In this document: positions 1 to 11,516 of the stretch, piece after piece
How the letters are laid out: each line of letters starts with the position of its first letter
Position numbering within the stretch: the stretch's first letter is position 1
Origin: Vigna angularis
Lineage: Eukaryota > Streptophyta > Magnoliopsida > Fabales > Fabaceae
Direction: 5' to 3'
DNA length: 64,000 nt
Assembly (NCBI RefSeq): GCF_016808095.1
Contig: NC_068970.1
Coordinates: forward strand, 22,736,501-22,800,500
The notes under the pieces: model-generated
Told to the model about the DNA's origin: nothing
Database searches by the model: none
Seen by the model: only the letters and a program-made list of their open reading frames with translations
Program-made: the position numbers and the translations under genes

Positions 1-1504
1 GTGAAACATTACTTTCTACTGAGATAGTTGGGAAAGAATACTGCTACAATGTGATGGTCGCAGGTTATTGTTTCAAAACATAAAGTCAATTGATTTCAGC
101 TAAGGTGGTTACTTTATGACATTCTTATAATTTAGTTGTGCTGTATATAATGTTACAATCGAGACTGCTATTATGTGCAAAATGAAAATGGATATGAATT
201 ACATTTATACACGTCGTGTCGTACATCACTGTTCTATTATAATAATGTAGCAATGCACTTATGATAGAGATTTCAGTGGGGTCTGACTCGATTATCAATA
301 CACAGTGACTTTATAAAGACTCTTTGGGTTCCATTCCGATATAACAGATATTGAGTTTAAGTTTTGTAACTAAAACCATGATACCTTAGTCACATTAGGA
401 ACCAAAAATGTCAATTATGATACTTAAATAAAAAAATTGCATATAGCAGATGATTAATATGCACATGGTTCTTGTTTCTATCTATAAAATTAAGTAGAAT
501 ATCAAGTCAAATATATAATCTAATTGTTGTTAACGTAAGGATGATGAGTAGATCACATCTTGATTTACATTTAGTCGATGATAATTCGATCTTATTAAAA
601 TTGATGACATTTCAACCTTGATTGAACTAATAAGTTAAAAAATGATCTAACTAAAGTTAAGATATCCTCATTTTAAAATCAATTTAAAGAATGAACATAT
701 TTTATAAAGTTTGAAATTCTTCATAAAAAAAATTAGTCTCTATAAATTCTTTATTTAGACATAATATTATAGTAAATTGGGAAATACTTATTTCCAATGT
801 TGACACTAAATAATGGTTGAAAGTAAACATTTTTGACACCCATGTGTACGTAAGTGTGTGATGGTGATTGGAAATGTCAAATCCAGTAAGTTAAAATTGA
901 ATAGTGGATCTAAAACACAAAAATTGACGGAAGACCGGTGAGTTTCTTCGTTTAGGTTCTTAATATGTGTTTAAAGCATGAAACACAAAGTGTTGCATGT
1001 GCGTGTGTGGAAGTTGATTGCAAACTCTATAGCCACTAATTTGTAGGTGACATGTTGTGAAGTAAGAGTTGATGTGTGAAACTATTGACCGGACTGTGTT
1101 GTGGTGGAAATAGACTTCTGAATCAACTAATGTCCGAGATCTGTACTCTATCACAACGTGGAGGAGATGGGTGCTTCTATGTAAAAGCCACTTCACTATT
1201 AAATGTACATGTCTTGCTACAATAGTGTTGCCATTTTATATGATATTATAAAACAAAAATATTAAATAAAATATTTTTCTCTAAAATTAAGTTTGTTTTA
1301 TAAATAGTTTAAGTATATTTTTAGTTCTTAGAATTTTTATATATATGAAATTGTAATTCCGTATTTGATATATTTTGATTTTAAAATTAAAAATTGAATG
1401 AATATAGTGATTTTAATTCAATGAGATTATTATTTTTGGTTGATAAATATTTTATCAAACAGACATTTATCAAGGTTGACTTAACCAAATTTAGCTGAAA
1501 TAAG
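1..1504. other. AT-rich intergenic DNA, nothing recognised
   Basis: No ORF here has a recognisable domain. A 78-residue reading on the minus strand at 960-1196 has no family signature and no splice context. The stretch is AT-rich with short homopolymer runs and leads into the GTCGACT-type repeats. Confidence 0.6.
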
Positions 1505-1616
1505 TTGAGATCGACTAAGCCTAATTCAACTTTATATAAGTTGGGGTCGACTAAGATGAATTTGACTAAATTTCGTTCGAAACTGACTCGACCGAATTCG
1601 GCTTTATTCAACAAAA
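1505..1616. repeat. Degenerate GTCGACT-type repeat, left block
   Basis: Several loose copies of a motif like GGGGTCGACTAA followed by an AATT(C/T) half can be read (for example around 1506, 1543 and 1585). The same motif set resumes just beyond the LTR element at 5035, so the element probably landed inside one repeat array. Copies are too diverged for a precise period by eye; about 40-46 bp is an estimate. Confidence 0.55.
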
Positions 1617-1714
1617 TTTTGATTATGTGTTGCAAAGTCCCTTGGGAGAATAATACTTTTACTTATTCACTATATTACTTGGAACAATTTGGTATACTTG
1701 CCAAAACGTTATCA
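1617..1714 (+). repeat. 5' LTR remnant (3' end only)
   Basis: It aligns with the 3' LTR end through TGTGTTGCA, ACTTTTACTTATTCACT and the terminal CGTTATCA, with scattered substitutions. Everything upstream in the LTR has been deleted or replaced by GTCGACT-type repeat. Confidence 0.75.
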
Positions 1715-1720
1715 AGTTTT

Positions 1721-1738
1721 TGGCGCCGCTGCCGGGGA
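1721..1738 (+). other. Primer binding site, tRNA-Asp type
   Basis: TGGCGCCGCTGCCGGGGA lies six bases after the LTR end. It is complementary to the 3' end of plant tRNA-Asp except for one C in place of T; the element at 30512 has the exact form at 31884. Position and sequence fit a minus-strand primer site. Confidence 0.8.
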
Positions 1739-3526
1739 CTTGTGTTCCAACACAAGGCAATTTGGGCATTTATGACTCTTTTAAACTTTGTTCTGAATTT
1801 TCCTTTTTAATGTTGTTGGGTATGCAGTTGGCTTTAGTATTTTAAGACTTTCCATTGATTTAGTTTGAACTTAATGCCTGTCTCGGGGTACGCTTTAGAG
1901 CTTGATGTTGTTATTGAAAGTTCTTAGGAATGAGATTTCAGTAGCAGAACTAACTAAATCAAACCAGATGTGCAAATCACCAGGGATGGGGTTGTGTGTT
2001 TGGATTCACTGTTTTGGAACTTAAGGCAAGTTTGATGGATTCTTACACCAAGGGATTGGGTGAGGGTTTGTCATACTTAGGTAGGCACAACAAGAGGGAT
2101 CTGAGTGTTCTAACTTCAGAAAACAGGGAAAGTGGAATTCTTTGCCAATTGTATGTCTCTTTTTGTTTGAATTTCTTTATGCAGTTTGCCTACAGATGTT
2201 TCTAGTTGTTGAAAGATCTTAGGGATGGAATTCCAACAGCTGAAAGGGGAGTACTAAGTGATCTTGCAACAAGAGGAATCTGGTGAGGTTATTTAGGAAA
2301 TCCATTTCAATCATTTTGCATATTGGAATTGTTGTTTGGTTGGTGTGCTCATGTTCTGCAATTTTTTTTCTTCTTTTCCTTATTTCTTTGTTTGTGTTTT
2401 TATTTTATTTTTCTATTTCACTTCTCTCTATGTTACTTTTTGCAAGTGCAGGTGCAGGTGCAGGTGCAGATAGAGTTATCTTCAATGTTTAGTTATGTTA
2501 TTTATGTTTTGTAATATGTTTTGAACTATGTGTTAGTTGTAAAGACATGTGACTTTGTGATTTAATGGTTATGCATTGTCTTGATTAAGTTGATGTGATT
2601 CTTGAAAATGATAACACATATGACTGTGGTTGCAATGTGTTTCATATATTTTTATTTGTGTATGAGTATGTATGACCAGATCTGTGAGTGTTGAGAGCAT
2701 ATATTGATGGAGAGATATTGAGTTGTCTAGATATGGAATTGGTTTTTGCATGATTTTGATTCTAGGTATATACACACACTCTTTTGGTTAAGGATGAAAA
2801 AGGCCCTGTTTATTATTGATTATATAGCTACTTGACCAGATAGCCTACCTTTAGACACTGTGATACATTTGTGAACCCTTTTGAGCCTTGAAAATTTTTT
2901 TTCCTTCCACCTTGAGCCTATTAGATGATATCCTACCTTACACCCTAGAAGAGAACATGTATTATGTTTTAAAAGAGGTTAAGGTTGAATTCAAGTTTGT
3001 GGAAAGAAAAGATCAATAAAAAAAATATGATAAAAAAAAAAGCTCAAAATGAAAGAAAAGGTTGAGCTGTGAAAGAAAATGGTATGTGATGAATGATATA
3101 TTTTGGGATTTGAGTACTGGATTGAGAATTGAAGTTGTTCTCTTCTTAATAGGTGTCTTTGAATCCAAGAAAAACCATGATTCTTTTTCTAACCAAGTCA
3201 AGCCTTAATCTGAAAAGACCTTTGAACTTAACCAATAGTGTGTGAAGTGTGTGAATCAAATGAAATGCAAAAGCTGAGGAAGTTCTATGTCAATTCTACT
3301 GTCATGTGAGGACAAACACTTGAGTGTGAGTAATGATAAATGCTGATCTGGTTGTTTATATTCTATGCACAGATGATTTTATGAGTGATGCACCATGTCA
3401 TACTTGTTTGAAATCTTTGGGAATGCATATGATTATTCTGATGTGCAGAGTCATTTTATCAAAATGTCAAATGTCTATTGTGATGTTCATTTTCTTATGT
3501 GATTTCATGAGGGCATGAAATAGTTC
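1739..3526 (+). other. Non-coding interior of the small LTR element
   Basis: Short frames only (for example 1996-2205 and 2283-2492, which do not begin with ATG), none with gag or pol motifs. A (GTGCAG)n microsatellite lies at 2444-2468. The stretch from about 2790 to 3526, including an AGCTACTTGACCAGAT phrase, loosely matches 35220-36006 of the larger element, which supports common descent. Confidence 0.65.
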
Positions 3527-3540
3527 AAGTTTGGGGGAGT
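3527..3540 (+). other. Polypurine tract
   Basis: AAGTTTGGGGGAGT directly precedes the TGATAAG start of the 3' LTR. The element at 30512-37366 has the same tract before its 3' LTR at about 36005-36018. This is the expected plus-strand priming site. Confidence 0.8.
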
Positions 3541-3740
3541 TGATAAGTGTGAAAAAGAGTTGTTTTTATACTTATAAATGAACTCAATCTTGTAATTATT
3601 CATGTTGTTCCTCGTTGAAAAGTTGTAACAGGTAGTAGATTATTATGTAAAATATTGTACAGGAAATGGTGTATTATTTAGATTCTGTCAGCCAATTTTC
3701 GCAAAGCGAAAGCCAAAATTCGCACTGCCAGAAAAAGAAA

Positions 3741-3846
3741 ATTCGCATAGCGCACCAGTACCTGTGCGCTGAGCGAATAACATCAGTTAAAATACAGCAG
3801 TTAAGAAAATTCGCATATCACACCAGTACATGTGCGCTAAGCGAAT
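3741..3846 (+). repeat. Paired hairpin motif in the 3' LTR
   Basis: Two direct copies (3741-3778 and 3809-3846) each run from ATTCGC to GCGAAT. The first contains AGCGCAC and GTGCGCT as a perfect 7-bp stem around a short loop, with the ATTCGC/GCGAAT pair as outer stem. The second copy keeps the outer stem but has one change in the inner stem. Confidence 0.7.
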
Positions 3847-4326
3847 TAATGAATTTAAGTGGCTTTAAAAGACGTGACAGAGCGACATAAACATTCTCTT
3901 CTAACAGATGTTCCGGACAAAAGAAAGAAACGAAAACATCTCAAGAACTTCCGGAGACTACTTCAAGGCATCAAGACACCATTGTTGCAAGGGATTGCTT
4001 CAAATGTGTACGTTTTAGATGACTAGGAGTAGTTAAATTTCTCTTTCGTTGGGATTGGATGTAATGAACTCACTGTGATGTAATTTTTCCTGCTCAATAT
4101 ATCGTTGTTCGTTCATATGCTCTTTCTTGAATTTATTATCATTGTATGAAAATATAATGTTATTTGAATGTCTTTGATTACTGGAAAGTAACTTTGAACA
4201 TGAACGTAGATAGAACACTTAAGTGATTTGGGATCTAGGGATAGACTCAATAACTTGATCATTCCTAACATAGGACTTAATGCAAATTGTATATTAAATT
4301 GACTAAGGGATTAACATTTTAATATA

Positions 4327-4693
4327 GGCTTAATTACCTACTTAGTCCCCATGTTAGGAGGTAATTTGTTGTTTAGTACCCGATTTTAAAAATGTAGGCA
4401 TTTGGTACCTATGTTTTGAAATTTGTATCAATTCAATCCTATCCAGTTAACGGCGTTATAATTTATGCGAGAAATTAAGGACGTTAATGAAGATGCATTC
4501 AAACATTTGATAGCTATTCCACCCAGGCTATCATTAACGTCCTTAATTTCTCGCATAAATTATAACGCCGTTAACTGGATAGGATTGAATTGATACAAAT
4601 TTCAAAACATAGGTACCAAATGCCTACAATTTTAAAACCGGGTACTAAACAGCAAATTACCTCCTAACATGGGACTAAGTAGGTAATTAAGCC
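4327..4693. mobile_element. Mutator-type foldback MITE (367 bp)
   Basis: The arms (about 4327-4490 and 4528-4693) are near-perfect reverse complements, joined by a short loop near 4491-4527. The ends read GGCTTAATTACC. The 9-bp TTTAATATA occurs directly on both sides (4318-4326 and 4694-4702), as expected of Mutator-class insertion. There is no coding capacity. It inserted into an existing LTR, so it is younger than that LTR element. Confidence 0.92.
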
Positions 4694-5034
4694 TTTAATA
4701 TATTAATTTAGAACTAGTTGCTAAGGGATTAGGACTAGTATGTCTTGATGTGAATGTTTGAATGAAGTAATGAAATATTGAACAGAGTTTTATATTCATA
4801 TGATTCATGAAATCCAATTCCAACGAAGTTTCTTTTAAATATAATTCCTTGCACACCAACTGTTTGATAAAAATACCAAAAAGAGTTTCTTGTGTTTTTT
4901 GTACACTTTGATGTCTAATTGAGTGATAAAAGGAAGAATTGTCATGTGTTGCATAAGTCCCTTGGCAGAACGATACTTTTACTTATTCACTGTATTACTT
5001 GGAACGATTTGGTATACTTGCCAAAACGTTATCA

Positions 5035-5330
5035 ACTCAACCAAATTCGGTTGGGGTCGACTTAACCGAATTCAACAAAATTATGGTTGTGGTCGACTTA
5101 GTCGAATTCGACCAAATTTCGGTCGAGATTGACTCATCTGAATTTAGTCGAATTTCAGTTGGGATTGACTAGGTCAAATTCAAAAAAATTTCAGTTAGGA
5201 TCAACTCGGTCGAATTCAATCAAATTTTGATAGTGGTCGACTTTGTCGAATCAACCCATTTTCGATCGTGATTGAATTCAGGCAACTTTTGATCGTGACT
5301 TAGTTTGACTGTCTATCATAACCTTTGATC
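5035..5330. repeat. Degenerate GTCGACT-type tandem repeat, right block
   Basis: Repeated variants of GGTCGACTTA..CGAATTC and TTCGGTCGAGATTGACT occur about every 40-50 bp (near 5055, 5092, 5125, 5163, 5208, 5238). They continue the motif set seen at 1505-1616 on the other side of the LTR element. No coding potential. Confidence 0.7.
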
Positions 5331-6049
5331 CAAGTTGACCCGTCACAACCTTTGGCGTAGGCTGAACCCATCTTGACCTTTGTCTCTACCCGACTTATCT
5401 CAATATTCGACCTATAAATGTCTATGTACTAATATGTGTTTCATCGTCAAAATAGTTTTAAGTTAATAAATAATAATTGAATTACAATTTTAGAAGTTTA
5501 ATTTTTTAAAATTAAATTATAAAATAGTTAGTTGTAAATAGCTCAATATTTTTAATATAAATATACAATTATTTGACAATTTAATTTCATTTAGTTAATT
5601 TTACCCACCTTACATAAAATTCAAAAAAAAAAAAAGTCGTGAGTCCTTTAAGTAAGATACAAATAAAAGAGTATCATTAAGCACTACCCTTAATTTTTTA
5701 TATGTCATTTGATTTTAGATTGACCACCCATATTAAATCCTTCACACAAAAAAAAAATGTTTCTATTATTATAAGAGATCATTAAGCACTACCCTTAATT
5801 CTTACTAATACTTTAAATTTCGATTGAGTCCTATTGTTATTTTTTTTTTAACTTTAGCCTTTTATATACTTTTTACAGGTTTAATTAATTGGTATTTTTA
5901 ATTTAATTTTTATTAAAAAATTTGTTTCATTCATTGATTGATTACTATATTTAAGTATTATTTTCAAATTGAGTTTTTATTAAAAAAATTGTTCATGTTA
6001 TTGAGTGTTAAAAAATCTTTATATTTTTTCAGAACACCATAAAACTTTG

Positions 6050-6790
6050 ACAATAATACAAATGATGTTTATAAATATAATTAGGTTTTCTAAACTTTAT
6101 TCTTTTTTGTGTCGATGGTGTTTTAATTTATATTAGAAAATCAAATGGTCCAATTGGTAACTAGAATTCGATCGAAAAGTATACATATTTTCAATAAAAC
6201 AATTTTTTAATAAATACTTGAAAATATTAAAATTTATAAAAAATTTAAAATTTAATTAAGTCATTTTTTATTTATTTTCCAAGTAAAAATATTCTAGAAA
6301 TGACTATACAAAGTAACAGTTATTCAACCAATAACAAAATTTGATGACAAAAATTCAATTAAAATATAAAAAATTTAAAACTGGATAAAATACAATTTTT
6401 AATATAAATTCAAATAAAATTACTCAAATTTATAAGTACTTTAAAATTAAATAACAGAACTTTATTTAAGGATTTTTTTAAATCTAACTCGTGTTTTTTT
6501 TTTATGGAATTGTTAGAAAAAACAAATTTAGACAATCTAATTCCAAAAGTAATATAATGATTTAGAACAGGTTTTCACTACTAATAACTTTAAAAGTCAT
6601 AACAAACAATCTAAATACTTGAACATACATAATTTGAGTAATAACAAATTATTTCCTAATTTATTTAGAGAATATGATAAGACTATAGTTTTGGGTATGT
6701 TATATTAGTTGTTAACTTGAAAAGAGTTATTGAATTCTATTTCCATTAATTATAAATTAAAATTCTAAATCCGTATTGTAAATGTATGTG
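6050..6790. repeat. Direct repeat copy 1 (~740 bp)
   Basis: Phrases in order match 8310-9065: TCTAAACTTTATT, AAAATTTAATTAAGT, AACAATCTAAATACTTGAACAT, TTTCCTAATTTATTT, ATGATAAGACTA and AGTTATTGAATTC followed by TATTTCCATTAA. Substitutions and small indels are frequent. It could be an old LTR pair or a plain duplication. Confidence 0.6.
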
Positions 6791-8309
6791 ACCCTAACCA
6801 ATGCTAAAAGGAAATATCTTATCAATATCACCCTTTTATCAGATTTTTTTTTACAATTATCCTAAACTGGAAATAATCCTATTTCTAAAGCTAATTATTC
6901 TCCAATAGAATGTTTTTTTTATTTTATTTAAATGGAATATGTAAAACCTATTTATAAGGTACAAGTAACTATTTATTATGTGCGCAAATGTTCACTTAAA
7001 ATGTTCCAGTATGGAGTGTGGAGAACTACACCTTTACAATTTGATCCAGTCACTTCTCATAACTTTGTTTTGTTTTTCTTTGTGTTTTATCGAGTCTTTT
7101 TTAGCATAGTCGATGGATTATCACACTTAAATTTTAAATATCTAATAAATGCATAAAATAAAAAGGAAATTAGAATACTTTACATTTATAAAAGTGTGAT
7201 ACTATTAATAATTTATTTTTACACATAGAATAAAATAAAACATAAGACTCTTTTAAGTTTGTGCATAGTAATTTGAAAAGTATTTTATTTGAAACTAGCT
7301 TTGTTGGGATATGAGTAGAATGATGAATGATTTCACAATTTTTTTCTATCGACTTTTTCTAAATAAAAAATCTATAACATGGTTTGTTCTACCATGTTAT
7401 ATTCAATTGTGACAATATCACAAGTAACTTTGTTGTTATAATATATTGTTAAACTTCTAAATTTACTTAAGTAAGAAACGGTTGTCTGTTGCTTCTTCAT
7501 CTAATAAGGTTATCATATATATTGGTTTTGTGTGTACGAACTACATCAATCTTATACCAGTCTTTATAACATCTTAGTTTATAATTTAGGACTTGGTATG
7601 ATGAAACAAATAACTTCAAACCTTCTATCATTAATATAAAAAAAAGTCGATATATATTGTACTAATTAAGAAAGAAAAGGAAATACATATCAAAAAAATA
7701 TAAAACATGTCTCAAAATAACATATAACACGATGTTACGTGTGATATAGTTTTTTTTGGTAAGGTATAGATTCCATTTATTCATTTATCAGTCTATTGGG
7801 TCATACATTGACTTAGGATATGTTAGTTTAAACTTATAACCAAAGTTAGGAATACTTACAGTGATAGCATTATTTCATAATTTTTTAAAAAAATTTCTAA
7901 AACATTGGTAACATTTTCATTAAGAGGTTTATGTGGTGCTTCATGTTATCTTCACTAAGAGAGCAGTGTGCTTCAATGTTATACTTTTAAATTTTGCAAT
8001 TGGTGAACTCAAAATCCTAAAGTGATTCCTTCTTCATAAATGGATGACATGAAAGTTTTATCACTTCCATATTATTACATATTATAACCTATAACTTTAT
8101 AATAAGTTTGGACTTTTTTTTTTTTTTTGGTTCCCATCCTCAAATTCAAACATAGAGGCAAAATATATTGTGTCTTCATGGAAAACATTATCCATTGGTA
8201 AAAAAATAAGATGAATAGGAAGTGTGTGTGTTTTTATATTTTACTTAAGATAACAAAAATCAATGGAGTCACATGATCAATTGATTAATAAACTCTATGA
8301 ACTTCAATG

Positions 8310-9065
8310 ATAAAACAACATGTTTATAAAGGTAATTATGATTCTTAAACTTTATTTTTTTTATGTCAAAGTTTTGATACAATAAAATCAAACTGTCATG
8401 TAACCCTAACAAAAACTAGATTGAAAAATATAAAAATTTTAAACATTCAATAAAATATTTTTTTTAATGGAAACTAAAAATTAAAAAAGTTCAAATTTAT
8501 AAGAGACTTAAAATTTAATTAAGTTATTTATTTATTTATTTTTCGTATGAAAACACACAAGGATGACAATGTAAAGTATAAGTCACATAACCCAATATAC
8601 GATGAAATTTAACTACAAATATTCGATTAAAGAATATAAACCATTTGAATACTTATTATAGCATAATTTTTAATATAAATTTAATTAAAATTACCCAACT
8701 TTAAGAGTAACTTAAAATTTAGTTAAGTTCTTCTTAAATAACAAAAAAAATATATTTAGTAATATTTCAATCTAATATTTTTTAGGATTTGTAGGAAAAG
8801 AAAATCATTACTTATGATTCTAGAGAAAGAATCTAAATTCCTAATTTCAAAAGTAATAATAATTAAAACAAGGTTTCATTACTAATATCTTTAAAAGTGA
8901 CAGTAAACAATCTCAACATTGCACATAAATAATGTGAGTAATAAAAATTCTTTCCTAATTTATTTAAAAAATTATGATAAGACTAGCTTTGTGAATTAAC
9001 TTGTAAAGAGTTATTGAATTCCATTTCCATTAACTATAAATAAAAAAGGTATAAATCCAAAAATG
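8310..9065. repeat. Direct repeat copy 2 (~750 bp)
   Basis: Partner of the copy at 6050-6790, same orientation, about 2.26 kb downstream. The best preserved part is 8860-9050. The 1.5 kb between the copies shows no coding sequence, primer site or polypurine tract, so retroelement origin is unproven. Confidence 0.6.
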
Positions 9066-9218
9066 AGGCAAAGTTGTTATCATCACGAAATTCATGAAAT
9101 AGGAAAAACTCAATATAATGCTGATATTGAAATTTTTAATAAGAATAAGAATGTTGATATCCTAGGGTTAGCGATAAATGAACTAGTCATATATCTCATC
9201 CGATAATTTCTTTTAGGA

Positions 9219-9486
9219 CTTGTTCTTTTGAGTGAATTTGAGGGGATTTGAGAGAATTTGAAGATAATTCTTTTTGTTGTTTTTTTGAGCGAATTTATAG
9301 GTAAATGAGAGTGAATTTGAAAATAATTTTTTTTAATTTGTCACGTTAATACAATTCTATACTAATTCTCACAAATTTTATTTTCAAATTCACTCTCATT
9401 TGTTTCCAAATTCGCTCAAAAAAACGAAAAAAAATTATCTTCAAATCCTCTCAAATCACTCTCTCAAATTCACTCAAAAGAACAAG
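9219..9486. mobile_element. Foldback MITE (268 bp)
   Basis: The left end CTTGTTCTTTTGAGTGAATTTG is the reverse complement of the right end, and the arms continue inward with GAGAGTGAATTTGAAAATAA against its complement around 9300 and 9375. The short interior is AT-rich. No ORF. A target duplication could not be settled by eye. Confidence 0.75.
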
Positions 9487-10119
9487 GAAAAAAATTCTAA
9501 TTATACATAAATAATATTTAGTACTAAATTTAAAAGTAAAAGGACTATCAACACATGAGATAAAAATCTATAAAAGTAACTCATAATTATGTACAATTAA
9601 TTAAAAGTAAGAGTATTATTGAGTTCTTTGGCTGTTATGTCCATCGAGTTTTTCGGAGACAGTGATCGAAGTAAGGTACACAAGCACGTGCACGCATGAC
9701 TAGGCTACACTCTCAGCTCTGTTCTGTGATTGATGCTTATTTCTGTCCACTCGTTAAACAGAATCAATTAATCAACCATCACGTGCCCATAAAAGTAAAA
9801 ATAAAAACATTTTTTATCATGAAAATTTTATATTTATGTCTTTTTTATCATGATTTTTTTATTGGCAGCAATAAGAGAAACAGAAAAAAGTGTTCTATTA
9901 TGAGAGGGAAAATTAAGTCATTAGCTAAATAAATTCCAAATAAAAAAAAAATTCAAGCACAACCATATGGTATTATGCTTACGTGGGATTTCCTTCAAAA
10001 ATTGTAAAAATAGAAATACTATTTTGACCCATACAATTTTTTTATATTTATTTGATACTATTATTTTTATTTTCTATTATTTTTATTTTAAAAATATAAA
10101 AGTTTATTATTTTATAGTC

Positions 10120-10156
<37 letters not shown>

Positions 10157-11215
10157 TGAATATAAATACATGTCATCTTATTTTTTTAAGAAATAAAGTG
10201 TTTTTGATAAATCAGTAGGTGATATGGGTCGTCTTCTTCTGGCTCCTTAATTCTCATTTTTGCTTCTGTTTGATTCATATCCTTAAAACCCTCTGACTTT
10301 CAATGAGATTTGTTAATAACACCTCCTATTCTGCGAACTATACCTCCCCATCTTTATTAAGCAATGCTGTGTACTCGGAATCAAATCAAACTTCAATATA
10401 ACAAAGTATATTTAATAATCATATTAGTAATAATTACACTGATTCTCTGTGTACTAAACAAATTAAGGCTAAAGGGCAAAAATAAAAAATAAAATTGCAT
10501 GTTTTCTTTGACAGAAGAGCTAAATCCTTTTATTTTCTCTGCACACCTCTGGTAATGCTTGATTAATCTATTTTCAAGGTTTTTTTATTATTAACTATTT
10601 CTATACCACAATTTACAAAATAATTATGCATGTCAGTTCAAAACTAAAACATAATAAATCTGTAAAAGAGAAGATCCCAAACATGATAAAACAATACGGA
10701 TAAATATTTTCTAAGATCCTTTTGTATATATGATAAAGGATGAAGCATATATCATTAATAAAGTCCCAAATTGTATGTTTAATTTCGTACTTCTATATTA
10801 AAATGTACATAGATTTCCTAATAACTGAATCCATTTACTCCAACCACTCGCTGTTATTTTATTTATATTCTGTTGTAAATTTTTTAAGTGAATTATTTTG
10901 TTTACAATGAAACAAAATAACTAATTTCAACCTTTTTTTGTTATTTTTACAAATTAAATTTGTTTAAACAAAACAAGTTCGTAAATTCTTAATGTTTGCA
11001 ATATATAATGTCTTCATCATTTTTTCAAAACAAAACAAATTACTTTAAGCTAAAACATATATCCAAATTTTATTCTTAAAAAACGACTTTTGCAAATGAA
11101 CAAATTTACTTTATAATACTTGTTTTGGTAAAAAATTTACAACTTTTTTCAATTCATTATATATATAAAACACGCATAAACACATTGTTCGTATATATTA
11201 ATTATTGAAATACAA
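9487..11215. other. AT-rich intergenic DNA
   Basis: No supported gene. It contains an (AT)n run at 10124-10152 and many homopolymer tracts. Short frames at 9696-9932 and 9967-10155 have no domain features and the second runs through the microsatellite. Confidence 0.6.
10124..10152. repeat. (AT)n microsatellite
   Basis: Uninterrupted TA dinucleotides over about 29 bp. Confidence 0.95.
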
Positions 11216-11516
11216 CTTGTACTTATCAAATCAGATCTATGTGGACATTCTTCCGTTCCAATCTGTTGTCAGACAGTTAACCCATTAATTTCTAATCTCA
11301 CCCATTATAATATATAAGTCGGGTGCAAACTAGATCTATGTGGGCATTATTCTGTTCTACCCGTCGGGCCATTATCGGACCACTTATTAATTTTTACTCT
11401 CACGCTCGATATGTCTATACCTTGGCGTGAAGAGAGTGTGTTAGAAGTCCCACATCGACTAGAAATAAAGCCAAATTATAATATATAAGTGGGATGCAGT
11501 CCTATACTGCTAACAA
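11216..11516 (+). mobile_element. TRIM-like LTR element fragment
   Basis: At about 11440 the sequence reads GTGAAGAGAGTG then TGTTAGAAGTCCCACATCG, which resembles the polypurine tract and LTR start of plant terminal-repeat retrotransposons in miniature. The phrase TTATAATATATAAGT(C/G)GG(G/A)TGCA occurs twice (near 11305 and 11475), as expected of two LTR copies. Ends are truncated or diverged, so the boundaries are approximate. Confidence 0.5.

Larger units (their letters stand above)
1617..5034 (+). mobile_element. Non-autonomous Ty3/gypsy-like LTR retrotransposon, 5' LTR truncated
   Basis: The last ~98 bp of a 5' LTR (1617-1714) match the end of a full 3' LTR (4937-5034); both finish with CCAAAACGTTATCA. 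A tRNA-Asp-type primer binding site follows the 5' remnant at 1721 and a polypurine tract precedes the 3' LTR at 3527. The ~1.8-kb interior has no gag, protease or pol frame, so the element depended on a partner. LTR end, primer site and tract resemble those of the larger element at 30512-37366, so the two belong to related families. No target duplication can be checked because the 5' LTR start is lost; the 3' flank begins ACTCA. Confidence 0.8.
3541..5034 (+). repeat. 3' LTR, interrupted by a MITE
   Basis: It begins TGATAAGTGTG after the polypurine tract and ends GTTATCA, giving canonical TG...CA ends. It is 1,494 bp as it stands, about 1.1 kb once the MITE and its duplicated target are removed. 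Two copies of a GCGCACCAGTAC-type hairpin lie near its 5' end. Confidence 0.8.
5331..9218. other. AT-rich intergenic DNA with a diverged direct repeat pair
   Basis: No ORF with family features. Poly-A and poly-T runs are common. A 23-bp phrase ATCATTAAGCACTACCCTTA plus ATT occurs twice (near 5672 and 5779). The main structure is the pair of long direct repeats listed separately. Confidence 0.6.

Noticed and set aside
960..1196. Minus-strand 78-codon frame with several His and Cys
   Set aside because: No domain pattern, no splice or leader context, and length is within chance expectation.
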